Assembly: GCF_041381155.1 (NCBI RefSeq)
Contig: NC_091134.1
Location: forward strand, 66,750,969-66,814,968
Origin: Argopecten irradians
Taxonomy: Eukaryota; Mollusca; Bivalvia; Pectinida; Pectinidae
DNA: 64,000 nucleotides
Reading direction: 5' to 3'
The notes under the pieces were generated by a model. The model did not search any database. It saw nothing but the letters and a program-made list of their open reading frames with translations, and was not told the DNA's origin. Below, piece after piece: positions 11,463 through 25,200 of the stretch (within the stretch, counting starts at the first letter, position 1; the number at the start of each line of letters is the position of its first letter). The translations under genes were made by a program, and so were the position numbers.

Positions 11463-12020
11463 TTAGATGGATGTGAGGGCTTCAAGGACTGTGTATGGGA
11501 TGTGTGCCAACTTGAGTGTTGTGCTTTGTACTGCTGCTACTGGTAAGAGATTCCATTGTGTAGTTGTATATGGGAAGAAGGAGCATTTGTCCGTGTCTTT
11601 GGTAGCAGAGATATGTCTAAATGTGTGGGGGTGTGCCTGTCTCGTTCTGCTGTCTGTTTTGGCGAGTATTCGTGTGTTGACTGCGACTAGTTTGCATGTG
11701 ATTTTGTACAGAAGTGTCTTGACTGTATTCTGCGTGTGTATAGTGATGATAGTTTTAGTTGGTGTATCATGTCTGGTACTGCACTTGTGTTGTGATATCT
11801 GTTTTGTATGTAGCGTTGTATTTTTTCTATTTGTGTAATCTGGTGTGTGTGGTAGGGGTTCCCACACGGAAGAGCAATATACCAGTTTGGGTCTAGTGAG
11901 TGCCTTGAATGCATGTTCTTTTAAATGTGGTGAGTTGATTTTAGGTTGCGTTTCAGAAATTAAGCTGAGTGATTTGTTTGCATTGGAAGTGTAGTGAGTG
12001 ATAAGTGTAGCGTGAAGTGC
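11463..12020 (-). mobile_element. LINE fragment: C-terminal part of a reverse transcriptase ORF (CR1/Jockey-like)
   Basis: The minus strand reads PHLKEHAFKALTRPKLVYCS and then SVWEP, the usual region after the RT thumb in CR1/Jockey-type elements. It is followed in another frame by IEKIQRYIQNRYHNTS, and then by HPHTFRHISATKD and FFPYTTTQWNLLPV, the standard ORF2 tail. At least one frameshift (near 11870) separates these pieces and the upstream RT and endonuclease are missing. This is a short, old, 5'-truncated copy from a family different from the larger LINE at 36990-40212. Confidence 0.75.
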
Positions 12021-12336
12021 AATGAACTGTCAATTCAGGTATATCCTGCTAATTAATAAAAACTCCCTTGTGTTTGAATCAAGGTTTGACCACAAGCAAT
12101 ACTACATTATATTTACATTTTCACTGCAGACCCACTATGTAACCTTAACAGACGCTGTTGGCAGTCATATAGACAATAAACTTCAAGCGCTAATCATGAC
12201 GTCATTATCATTATGCCGTCACAATTGTTGTGCCAGCGATCACGAAAAACGGCTGTTCAAATGGCTGTTCCATCCTTGACGATAACGAATGATTATAAAT
12301 TCACTATAGATGCAAAATCCTTTGGCATTTCAACAT
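12021..12336. other. Intergenic, no feature seen
   Basis: About 300 bp between the LINE fragment and the hairpin. It contains only short chance frames. Confidence 0.4.
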
Positions 12337-12424
12337 ATAGCCAATATGAATGCCAACCGGACAGAGGCAAATCAAACATGAAGTGCGAATTTGCCTCCGT
12401 CCAGTTGGCATTCATATTGGCTAT
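12337..12424. repeat. Near-perfect inverted repeat, 36-bp arms with 16-bp loop
   Basis: The left arm (12337-12372, starting ATAGCCAATATGAATGCC) is the reverse complement of the right arm (12389-12424) with only two mismatches. The 16-bp spacer is unrelated. It would form a stable cruciform or RNA hairpin. It lies about 400 bp upstream of the ARFGAP2 start, beside a tRNA-like sequence. It could be a small foldback element or part of a larger MITE. Confidence 0.75.
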
Positions 12425-12469
12425 GAATGCCACCTGAAAGACGTCCAATGCTTAAGTAAATGTAAGATG

Positions 12470-12570
12470 AGCAAAATAACAACAGTCGGGTCGGGATTCG
12501 AACCAGGACTCTCAAAACATCACATTTACGTGAACCGATTACTACTAGATTATTCTTGCGTGATTTTGTG
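12470..12570 (-). repeat. tRNA-like SINE head upstream of ARFGAP2
   Basis: On the minus strand TAGTAGTAATCGGTTCACG resembles an A box. About 25 nt later GGTTCGAATCCCGACC is a perfect B box, followed by a T-stem-like complement. The acceptor stem does not pair well, so it is read as a tRNA-derived SINE or decayed tRNA rather than an active tRNA gene. Confidence 0.5.
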
Positions 12571-12799
12571 GAAGTCTAGATCTCTTTACCATATAATGGA
12601 TTAAAACCTTGTAGATTTCCAGGAAAAGCAAAAATACCAACCCATCTAACAATGTTCTGACTTTGCCATAAATGCAAAATGCCGCCATGTTGTTTATAGT
12701 AGTTAGTTGTGGAAAATTGACCAATGAAATGCAAGCATATTATTCGCTCCGTTCCATGCACTTGGATGATCATGTGACTCATAAGAAAACGTCACCAAA

Positions 12800-13203
12800 A
12801 TGGCAGATCAGCCGACGAAGTCAGATATCCAAACAATTTTCAAGAGATTGAGGTCTATACCAACAAATAAGGTGATTATCCTTGCTGTGGACAAAGTCAG
12901 CGAAGTTGTTAATTATTTAAAATATTTATTGGGGTATCTCGTCTGAGAGAAGGCGTTGATAAAACATTTTTATACCACATATGTTGTGTCGGTATTTCCA
13001 AACTTTCCAGAACACCGTCGCATGTGTCAGAAGTTGACAACTCAAGTGACATGCGACACTTCTCAGTTTGAAACCAAAGTCAGATCTTCTAAGACAAAGA
13101 ATACGGAAGCGTATCAATTGTATTATCAGTCAACGTCTATAGTTTCTCAAACTTTCTTTTTGGTTTAAAACCTTAAGTGAAGTAACAGACCCTCCCCCCA
13201 ACG

Positions 13204-13238
<35 letters not shown>

Positions 13239-16200
13239 CACACCCTATCAGGGTTGAAATGACATGAAACTTATTCTAATGATAATTGATTTATTGTAAA
13301 TGTATTGTTTTATTTCTATATTTGAAGAAAAAAAATTGATATGGAAAACAACTCCAAGCATAACCACCTAAAATATGTTCATTATGTAAAACTATTTTAT
13401 TCCAGCAATGCTTTGACTGTGGTAGCAACAACCCTACATGGGCAAGTGTGACCTATGGTGTGTTCCTGTGTATTGACTGCTCAGCTACCCATCGGTCACT
13501 GGGTGTCCATGTTACCTTCATTCGGTCCACTCAACTGGACACCAGCTGGACATGGCTACAGTTGAGAGCCATGCAAGTGGGAGGCAATGCCAATGCTGTA
13601 AGTCTTGATTGTAATTTCTAATACAGCTAGATGTTGCAAACTGTCAGTATCAAAGTATTTGTGACATCTGTTTAAGCCAATCCTTACTTGTTTGAGGAAT
13701 GTATCTTCATGCTAAAAAAAATTGGTTGCATTCCATTTGTCTCGAGAGCAATTTGTATTTCATATTGGTCTCAGAAAGCAACCCAATTCATCACCCTTTG
13801 AAATCAACCAATTTGAACTAAAGTAAGATTCAAGTTACTTCATGAATTTGTAAAAGAGTTAAGAATTGTATATAATTCACTACGCTGTGATTTCACTTGC
13901 ATAGATGATGATTGTGTTCAAATGCAATCAAACAATATAACACTTAAATATCTTATAATTGTATGTCCTCAAATAAATGCATAAATAAATATTATGTGCA
14001 AAAGATTCTATTGATTTCAATAAAGAAAATAAAACATGACATCTTTAAGTTTAAAGTTGGTTAGTATTTACTGCAATTATTTTGAAAATTAAAAATACAA
14101 CTACAAAATTTCATAATTGCAACATTTTTTCTGCAGATGGCTTTTTTCCGACAACATGGATGTACAACAACAGATTCTCAGCAAAAGTACCACAGCAGAG
14201 CAGCAAAGATGTACAAAGAAAAGCTTCAGTCTCTAGCTAATAATGCAAACAGATTACATGGCACCAAGGTATGCCTCTATAATCTATAAACTACATACAC
14301 TGTTGTGTTGCCTTATTAATTGTCAATAATGAAGCAAGGCCAAGAAAATAAAATGTTGTGTTTTCCCTTTCATTTCTCAAAAAAAAATAGGTTCGGTAGG
14401 TAGGGAATTAAAAAAAAAACAAAAAAAAAAACAGCAAATATTTCTTGAGGGTGTAAAGTAATAAAATGGAGAGACAAAAGATAGTTCACAGCATTAAATT
14501 ATATTACAGAGGACTCCAGCAATTCATGTAATGATTATTTGAATGTTTCGGTTATTTGCATAAACTTACGTGGTCCCGATGTTTCTTTATCTTTTTATTT
14601 GAACTCCATGTATTTGTATCAATTTATACTGACCTACAAATAAAAACCTAAGAAATTGTAAAAACAAGATTAAATATTTTTCTAGCAGAAAAATAACAGC
14701 GAAATTCGTCGATCACTAGAAATCTGCATGGTGACACATTAAAGCTATTGGATGGCTTGTAATTTTATTCTATGTATGAATAGGTAAAAATATTTGACAC
14801 TGATACGATTTACATCAGCTGCTGTAGATTATAATTTCATTATCACCACTGACTCAAACATCTTATTCAGGCATTTACACTTTCAAATATATTTAATTGT
14901 TAACGTAACATACCTTAGTTCGCAATTGGTAGGAGAAACCATGCTTCCTTACAACAACTGCCATTCATGGGATAGACTCGTTCAACCAGCGTAGTCTTGT
15001 TGAGTACGTCCAACAGACAAGTGCGTATCAAGCGTCTGGTTGAACGTGGTATAGAGTTGTAGTGCAATTATTACCCGTAAGTTTTGTATGTAATATGGAT
15101 GTCAAAAATACTTCCTACACTGTTTAATTGCTGTTCGAATTTGCATTAGCTTCTGAAATATTATCAAGCTAATTCACCACATCGATCAACAATACAACAG
15201 AATTCTCAAAACATTCAAGGCCTGGTGAATGCAATGATGCATCACCTGCCGCCATTTTCATATTCTTTCACATGTGTCAAAACAACACTTTGAATTTGTC
15301 CTTTGAAGTTTAATCACTAGGGCTGCCACGATACGGCAGAAGCGTACCACGATATATTGTGATACACAACAACTGTATTGCGATATATATTGCAATATTT
15401 TGACCTTAACATATGTGGTGTCTATTTTGTATATATTCCATAATAAAAACACCCTTTACATTATACAAACATACAGTGCTATGTTATGTAGTTTTACATC
15501 GATTTGAACCGTGTTGTTGAGTAACAGAAATGTTCAAATGTGAGTTTCTTGTTTTAAAAAATACGAGTCTGTTTGTGAAAATGCTAGGCTACAGACGATC
15601 GTAACCTAATAATGCAATAACTAAACATGATAGTTTACACTTTTGAACCTAAATAATGAAAAAAATTAAGTACAATTGTCCTGGCAAAATAAGCTTACGA
15701 TCGTGATTAAACTTCAAAGGGCTGATCGGCTTGCAGTGTTGTTTTGACACGTGTAGGAATTCGAAAATGGCGGCGGACGATGAAGCCTGAAATAGCTGGC
15801 AAAATCCCTGCAGCCATGTATTCACCGGGCCTTAAATGTGTTTAGAGAATTATATATTCCGGTATTGTTGATTGATGGAGCAAATCAGCTTGATAATATT
15901 TCAGAAACTAGCCTAATGTCATATTGTTTATATTCAACGTCATGCAAATGTTTGAATTATTTGAACATTATACACGTTAGTTACAAACATTTGACCGACA
16001 TCTGAATCGAATGAAAACGAAAGGGATACCCACATGGCTTCATATTATCGGAAAGGAAAACAAATACAACTTGCTGGTTTGGTTTTAATGACAGGACGTT
16101 TTAAATATATCAAATTAATGAAATTATGATACTAAGAAAATATATCGTAAAAAAACCGGTACAGGTAAACTGTATCGCGGTACAATATTTTTTGGTGGTG

Positions 16201-19200
16201 CATTGCAATACCCCAATATACCGGTGAACCGCGGCAGCCCTATTAATCACGATCGTAAGCTCATTTTTTTCGGAGAAAATGTACCTAAATATGTTTGTTA
16301 TTTAGGTTCAAAATTGATATGTAAATATTTGCAGACACAATACTGTTTAGCTATTGCATTGGGTCACGATCGTTGCCTAGCTTTATTAGCTCACCTGGTC
16401 CGAAGGACCGAGGTGAGCTTATGGGATACCGCAGCGTCCGTCGTCCGTCGTCCGTCAACAATCGACTTCTTCTCCATAACCGCTGGTCGGATTTCAACAA
16501 AATTTGACTGGTAGCATCCTTATGGGCTACTAACTGAAAATTGTACAAATGATGGGGCTGATCCCCCGGGGCCTGAGGGGCGGGGCCAAAAGGGGTCAAT
16601 TTGGCTATTTCCATATAAACGACTTCTTCTCTGAAACCAAGCATGAGATAGCACCCATAATGCAATGGTAGCATCCTTATAGGTGGGGGATTCAAAATTG
16701 TACAAATGATGGGGCTGCCCCCCCGGGGGGCCTGAGGGGCGGGGTCAATGGGGTCAATTTGGCTATTTCCATAAAAACGACTTCTTCTCTGAAATTAAGC
16801 AAGAGATAGCACTCATAATGCAATGGTAGTATCGATATAGGGTGGGGATTCAAAATTGTACAAATGATGGGGCTGACCCCCCGGGGGCCTGAGGGGCGGG
16901 GTCAAATGAGGCCAATTTGGCTATTTCCATAAAAACGACTTCTTCTCTGAAACTAAGTAAGAGATAGCACTCATAATGCAATGGTAGTATCGTTATAGGG
17001 TGGGGATTCAAAATTGTACAAATGATGGGGCTGACGAGGGGCGGGGTCAAAAGGGCCAATTTGGCTATTTCCATATAAAAGACTTCTTCTCTGAAACTAA
17101 GCATGGTATAGCACCCATAATACAATGGTAGCATCCTTATAGTGTGGGGATTCAAAATTGTGCAAATGATAGGGCTGACCCCCGGGGGCCTGAGGGGCGG
17201 TGTCAAAAGTGGTCAATTTCCATATAAATGACTTTTTCTCTGCAAATTAACATGGGAGTACGCTCATAATGCAATGGTTACATCCTTATAGGGTTTGGAT
17301 TCAAAATTTTGCAAATGATTGGGCTGACCCCCGGGGGCCTGAAGGGTGGGGTCAAAAGGGGTTAATTTAGCTATTTCCATACAAACGACTTCTTCTCTGC
17401 AACTAAGAATGGAAGAGCACTTATAATGCAATGGTAGCATCCTTATAGGGTTGGGATTTGAAATTGTACAAATGATAGGGCTGACCCCCGGGGCTTTAGA
17501 CGACAATAGATGCGAGGTCAAAAAGGTCAATTAGGCTACTACTTTCATATAAATTACTTTGTCTCTGAACCTATGTATTTGATAGCATATTTGTATGGTA
17601 TCAAGAGCATCATTGTATGGTTGTGATTCAAAATTAAACTTTGGGAGTCAATTTTGCTTTTTTTTCTAATTGTCAAAGTCTTGTGATAATTACTAACAAA
17701 AAACCAGGTGAGCGATACAGGCCCTCTGGGCCTCTTGTATATGTGTCAGTTAACGTAAACCAAACACCTTACATTGGTTGGAACATTTTGGTTTTAAATG
17801 ATTTGAGATTTCAATTTTTGAATATTTTTATGCTTTAGGCTATAATACAAGCATTTACAAGAAGTGAGTGTGAAACAATAATAATGGAAGACAGAATTTT
17901 CTGGATGACCCCTCCCTCCCCAAAAAAAAGATTAAGGTCGGTGGGTTAAAAATAGGGTCGGTCGGAAAAGCGAAAACACAACTTTTTTTTTCCTATGCCT
18001 AACTAAAGTACAGTGGACCCTCGATAATCCGGACACCTTGGTTCCCAGCCTAAACCGTCCGGATTACGAGTTTTCCGGACTGCCGAATTTCGTGTTCTTA
18101 GTTAATTAAATTGTCACGTACGAGTTACTCCCCTTGACCTTGTAATCGATGATAGGCTTTTATGTAACATACGTGTATTATAATTAATACTTTGTTTGTT
18201 ATGTTTTATAGGTATTCTTTTTCATTACGTTAAGAATAATAATAAATAAACATATTTCTTTTTCAAAATACGAAACATAAAGCCATCGTTAATTGTGTAC
18301 TATGTATGCATATAACTACGTATCCCACTCTTGATGTGTCGTACGGCAAATTGCCTAAGCAAGGATCAATATCATCTACGTTCTTGGCATAAAAAAAAAC
18401 CATGATAACAAATAGTTGTGAACATTTTATGATCTCATATAATTGTTATTTTGTATAATGGTTGTTTTTAATAACCATTTCCACAAATCTTTGCTTTCTG
18501 ACTTACAGATGTGCGTAACAATTGCAACCACGCGCCCGGTTCACGTCTAACTTCGTGCACAATGTCACACACGTGTAAATGGCATGTGCTGTAGCCTTTT
18601 TATCTTATACCACAGACGATGGATTTGAATAGATTCACTTACATTTAAAATTCTTATTAATTTTGTGAGTATTATCTCACTTTATTGTATCTGATACTCA
18701 TAGCGATATATTCTGTATGCGAAACAAGTAAGGTATCTACAGCATACGTACCCGTACCCAAGCTCAAACTTCATGTTTAAAAGCATATGGCTAAAAATAT
18801 ATATTACGTATCTCAATTACAACACTGAAGTTTGATCTCCTATAGAAAACCAATGAACCGTTACATGACTGCACGTACCTGTGTGAAAGTTGTTCAGGTA
18901 AACGCCCGTGGCTATGACCTGGCAGTCGTTGTTATGACAACTCACACTAACTAGTGTTATTTGGCAGTGTGTATTTTACACATGACTGTAGCTGGCCTGG
19001 GATTTTCTCGGCACGTGGCGACAACAAATTGTCCGGATTATTGCGGGAATTTATTAACGAAAATTACATTCCGTTCTTAAAATGGAGTTCCGGATTCCGA
19101 ATACAAATTTCCGGACAAGTGAGTATAAATAACGTTACGGAAATCCGTTTCCTGATATTTCCGTCCGGATTGTGAGTTTTCCTGACTATTGACGTCAGGA

Positions 19201-22200
19201 TTATCGCGGGTCCACTGTATGTCTTCAGACCCTAGCTGTAGCAATAGAATTTTGATGTATATTCAATGATTTTATGTTATATAAGTGTTCCTGAAACAAT
19301 ACTGCTTTTACTATTTGGTCAGAATAATAAATATCAATTATACATGTTGGTTTGTACTTTGTAATACTAAGATTTTAGTATGTTCATTCCTAAGATAGAG
19401 TATTTTTCTCCCCCACATGAATTCACTACTAAGAAATTTTATGAAAAAAATGACAAATAAGAGAACAGAGGGTACAGGTTTTCTAATGTTTGTGACTTTG
19501 TTTTATCTGTACAGCTGATCATTGACACCAGTAACCATGGAAACAAGGTCAGAGGTCATAATACAGGCCCAGACTTGTTTGCACTTTGTTAACATTTTCT
19601 GCTCAAACAATTATTTACCTAATGATAGTGAATTTTTAGTGTTTATCTCTGACATGTGTTTTGAAATTAACTTTTTTCTTTATTTTGAATACACACATTG
19701 AAGTTGTTTTAATGACTAGAATGTTTGTTTTGATTATAAACTGAATTCTTGGATACGTAGGTAGAAATATAGATGACTGTATATCTTATTGTCACTGTCT
19801 AATTCTAATCTCAGATGTTTAACCTTATAATATTCAGTTTAAATTTGTAACCTATTAAAGTAAAATGAAAATTCAAGGATTTCATAAAAGATAAATAGGA
19901 ATAGAATATCTCTAGAAAGAATTGCAGACTTGTCTGGTGTATAGATCCTGTTGTGCTTCTGATTTTATTGAGCTTCTCTCTTCTTTGATATTTTCGCTAA
20001 GTATTTTGATGTCTTGATTTTTAATTAATAGCTATATGTGTATTTGTTTGTTTCTATAAACTGAAATTATAAAATTGCATTTAAATCTGAACTATGCCCT
20101 GCATTAGAATTATTATTAAGTGGCATATAAAATGCACAAAAGCAATTGATTTAAATGACATATAAATGTATCTGTCCGACTCCATGCAAGAATCTAATCA
20201 TCTAAATTTATATAGTCGCAGCATATCATTAAAGGGCTAAATTAGTAAATATATAAACATTACACAACCATGCTATTTGATTTGTCAAGATACCAAATGG
20301 ATTGATAGGGCAATTATCACAGTTTAATTTTGGGTGTTGAAAGTAAACTGTTACTGTCTCCACATAACACAACTGTATCATTGTTGTGGTTTAGTAGTTT
20401 CTTTTTCTGTCACTCATTATAATTGTTGTACAAGTGAAAATGCTAAGTACTTGTTAGTATTTAATATTAGAAATATTGAAATACCATTTTTAATATTAGA
20501 AATATTGAAATACCAAATGAAAAGATTTTAAACATGTTTAAAACAAAATTGAGATAAAAATAGAATATTTGTTGTTTCTTAAAAGCTTTTAGAAAGCTTT
20601 TAATTTAATATACTCAAGAACAAGATGCTAATGCGTATTAATCTTCAGTGTGTTATTGTCGATATTGCAGATAATCTAGATAGATATAGATACCATTGTA
20701 CTGTTTCAGATATGATTATTTATATACAAATAGAGGGGTTAGGTATATATCAAGCTTGGTACCATTTGGTTTAGAATTTGCAATGGTTGTATGCTTATTT
20801 ATCCTGTTTGGCATGCAATCACCTAATCTTAACTTAATAATCTTAAAAAATTTTACTAATAAATGTTTAATCTGATCTAAGTTATGTCATATCTTCATTA
20901 CAACACAAATAGTTGATCTAATTGTATACCTGTAGAATATTCAGAATTCAGTTACAATAAGATTAGTTGTTGTTTGTTCTGAATTCAGAACTGTACCCAG
21001 TACATGATTTGTTGTTCCCTGTTCAGAATTTACCCAATACATGTTTTTCAGGACTAGCATTATTATATGTTTATTTAATTTATTCCATATATATATGTGT
21101 ATGTGTAATTATTTTATCACTCTCGCTCTTATTACCCCCAGAAAATTACATTCCTTTATTTGTCATGTTTTGACTCTGAAACAATGTCCCATCAGTTGTT
21201 TACTTTGATCCAATAGGTTGTCTACCTTGACATTTTCACTAGAATATTCTGCCTTGATAGTGTTTCAGATTGAATTGTCTTCTTTGATACTTGTTAATGA
21301 CCTCCTTTTAGTTGTCCATTCACCTGCCTTAATGTTATCTCTTTTAATGTCTTATCACAAACATTGTCTTTCCTGTTCAATGATTTGAATGGTTTGGATA
21401 TCATATTCCTGCCTTTTAAGATCATTGATAATTTTGTTAATTGTTATTATTATCTGTTTCAGCTGCACATTGACAGTCATGACCCAACTTCTCCTGTCAG
21501 TAAGGAAGTGGACTTTTTTGATGAACACACAGATTCCCCCGATCCATCATTTGCGCCTTCACCGATCAGTGACAATGCCAAACTCTTTGCCACAACAGCT
21601 CCCCAGCCCATTAAGAATGGCAACTTAAACAAGGATATAGGTATACATTGAAAAAAGGATATAGGTATACGTTGAGAAACAAGGATATAGGTATACAATG
21701 AGAAACAAGGATATAGGTATATACATTGAAAAAAGGATTTATAGGTATATACATTGAGAAAAGGATATAGGTATAAATTGAGGAAAGGATATAGGTATAC
21801 AATGAGAAACAAGGATATAGGTATACAATGAGAAACAAGGAAATAGCTATAGGTATACAATGAGAAACAAGGATATAGGTATACATTGAGAAACAAGGAT
21901 ACTAATTATAGGTATACATTGAAAGACAAGGATATAAGTATACATTGAGACAGACCATCTAGTTGAATGTATTGCACAATTTATTTTATTTCATAAATTT
22001 TATTCCCTTAAATAATGATAATTTCTACATGGTTACAATAAAAGGCCATGGTGTCCATTATAATTATATTTATGTATCAGAAATAAGAAACATAAAGGGA
22101 TAGACTGTACTTGTACTTTAAGTTTTACAAAATTTAATGTAAAATACATTACACATTCTGAATTGTGGTCTACCTGATTTTTTTTTCAGACCCTTCAGAA

Positions 22201-25200
22201 GGCCCCAGTGTGGAAGCTGCTTTGAGCATGTCCCCTACACAGGCAGCAGCTCAGGCAGAGCCAAGGAAATCTATTATAGGTGCAAAGAAGCCTGCAGGGG
22301 CTCGCAAAGGGGTATGTGTATATGGCTTTCCTGTCTTCAGATTAATTGGGTTATTTTTCATGATGTTTGAAGTATAGACAATTTTATACTTCATTTATAA
22401 TTTTAGGTTAGGTTCAATTACAATATCTGTAGTATTCTGGTTATTGAAATAGATGCCTCTTTTTAGGTCATCTGACCGAAGGTCAGGATGACCTATTGTC
22501 ATCGTGTTTTGTCCGTCGTCGTGCGCCGTGCGCAGTCGGCCGTGCGCCGTGCGTTGTGCGTAAGACTATTTATACAAAAGCCTACTCCTCCTTAACCCTT
22601 GAGCGGATTACATCCATATTTGGTGTGAAACATCATTGGGGAAGGACAATCATATTTTATATAAATGAGCCTGGTCCAACCCCTAGGGGCTGAGGGGTGG
22701 AGCCTCCAAAAGTGCAAATTTTCTTAATTTTAGCTTTAAAATCCTACTCCTCCTTCGTTCTTGAATGGATTTCATCCATATTTGGTGTGAAACATCATCG
22801 GGGAAGGACAATCATATTTTATATAAATGAGCTTGGTCCGACCCCTAGGGGCTGAGGGGTGGGGCCCCAAAAGGGCAAATTTTCTTAATTTAAGCTTTAA
22901 AATCCTACTCCTCTTTCACCATTGGATGGATTTCATCGATATTTGGTGTGAAACATCATCAGGGAAGGACAATCATATTTTTTTATAAATGAGCTTGGTC
23001 CGACCAAAGGCAATGATATTTAAGATAATTTTCAACTTTAGTTCATTGTAACTGTGTGTTTTGGTGCTATAGTGAGATGTTAGATTAACTTACGACAAAG
23101 ACTGTCTGTCTATTTACAGAAGAAAGGCATGGGAGCCCAGAGAGTGAAGGCCAACTTCAACGAGATAGAGAGTCGGGCTCAGCAGCTGGACCAGGAGAGA
23201 GAAACACTAGCAGCCAACCAGGCGATGGCAGAGGCTCGTACAAAAGAGGAGCAGGAAAAACAGATGTAAGTGGTTTGTAGATGAGTGGTAAGATGATATT
23301 AGTGGATTTCACAGTGATTTTCAAGGCTTATATGAAAGATACAGGAAGAAAAAGATGTAAGGCATTTGTAATTAAAGAGTGCATAGAAATATTGTGATAT
23401 TTCCCAATGATGATCATCTGATATGCCTGGAGAATGTTGCAATGTGATAGGAAGGTTTATTTACCTGTAACTAATACTACCTGAGAGCTTGCTTGAGGAA
23501 AATGTTACATCTGAGGGTAAATATGCATTCACATGTCACTGCCACCAGCAGGGCTTTTTCTCACTGGTTTGGGAATTGGGCCTGTGGCTTTGAATTTGAG
23601 GGAAAAAGTGCAACAAAACCAGGATTTGGGGAAAATTATGAAATATGAATTAAAGCATAACAAATAAGATTTTTTCTTTCCAGTGTACTTTATGTACTTT
23701 TCTGGAGCCAATTCACAAATATTTAAAGTCTTAACCAACCAAAATCATGCAATATTTTTGGATAGTTTTCAAGAAATTTTGATTTTGGGAAATTTAAGGC
23801 TTGATTTGGGGAAAATTTTGAGGTTTTGCCATGGGGAATGGGGCCGAATTCGGCCCAAAATCATGTTGAAAAAAACCTCTGACCAGGGACATAATTGTTT
23901 ATTATACCAAAAACAATTACTTGATGATGAGTAAAATTTGCTTTTAATGCTTTATCCGTCATTGTTGTACTAGCAGAAGGGGGGATAACTCCCTGTGAAT
24001 GATGGGCAATGATGTTCTCTGATCACAGAGAATGAATATTATTAAACATAAGTTACTCTAATAAGTACACAGGGTAGGCTTACCCCTTACTTTAATGAGT
24101 ACACAGGGTAGACTTACCCCATACTTTAATTAGTACACAGGGTAGACTTACCCCATACTTTAGTTAGCACACAGGGTAGACTTACCCCATACTTTAATTA
24201 GTACACAGGGTAGACTTACATCATACTTTAATTAGTACACAGGGTAGACTTACCCCATACTTTAATTAGCACACAGGGTAGACTTACCCCATACTTTAAT
24301 TAGTACACAGGGTAGACTTACCCCATACTTTAATTAGTACACAGGGTAGACTTACCCCATACTTTAATTAGTACACAGGGTAGCATACTTTAATTAGCAC
24401 ACAGGAGAGACTTACCCCATACTTTAATTAGTACACAGGAGGTAGACTTACCCCATACTTTAATTAGTACACAGGGTAGACTTACCCCATACTTTAATTA
24501 GTACACAGGGTAGACTTACCCCATACTTTAATTAGTACACAGGGTAGACTTACCCCATACTTTAATTAGTACACAGGGTAGACTTACCCCATACTTTAAT
24601 TAGTACATAGGGTAGACTTACCCCATACTTTAATTAGTACACAGGGTAGACTTACCCCATACTTTAATTAGTACACAGGGTAGCATACTTTAATTAGTAC
24701 ACAGGGTAGACTTTCCCCATACTTTAATTAGCACACAGGGTAGACTTACCCCATACTTTAATTAGTACACAGGGTAGACTTACCCCATACTTTAATTAGT
24801 ACACAGGGTAGACTTTCCCCATACTTTAATTAGCACACAGGGTAGACTTACCCCATACTTTAATTAGTACACAGGGTAGACTTACCCCATACTTTAATTA
24901 GTACACAGGGTAGACTTACCCCATACTTTAATTAGTACACAGGGTAGACTTACCCCATACTTTAATTAGTACCACGGGTAGACTTATCTCATACTTTAAT
25001 TAGTACACAGGGTAGACTTACCCCATACTTTAATTAGTACACAGGGTAGACTTACCCCATACTTTAATTAGCACACAGGGTAGACTTACCCCATACTTTA
25101 ATTAGCACACAGGGTAGACTTACCCCATACTTTAATTAGTACACAGGGTAGACTTATTACAGGTAGACCCCATACTTTAATTAGTACACAGGGTAGACTT

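Noticed and set aside
11463-11838. 123-codon plus-strand frame rich in V, C and L
   Set aside because: Antisense shadow of the LINE reverse-transcriptase tail, which has clear family motifs on the minus strand.
16203-17530. Several 60-118 codon frames between the hAT and the hairpin-capped element
   Set aside because: They follow the ~160-bp tandem units and contain no domain; they result from the GC-rich repeat.
21477-21896. 139-codon minus-strand frame with [12 protein letters not shown] repeats
   Set aside because: It is the antisense of exon 4 and of the donor-copy array; the repeat makes the frame open.
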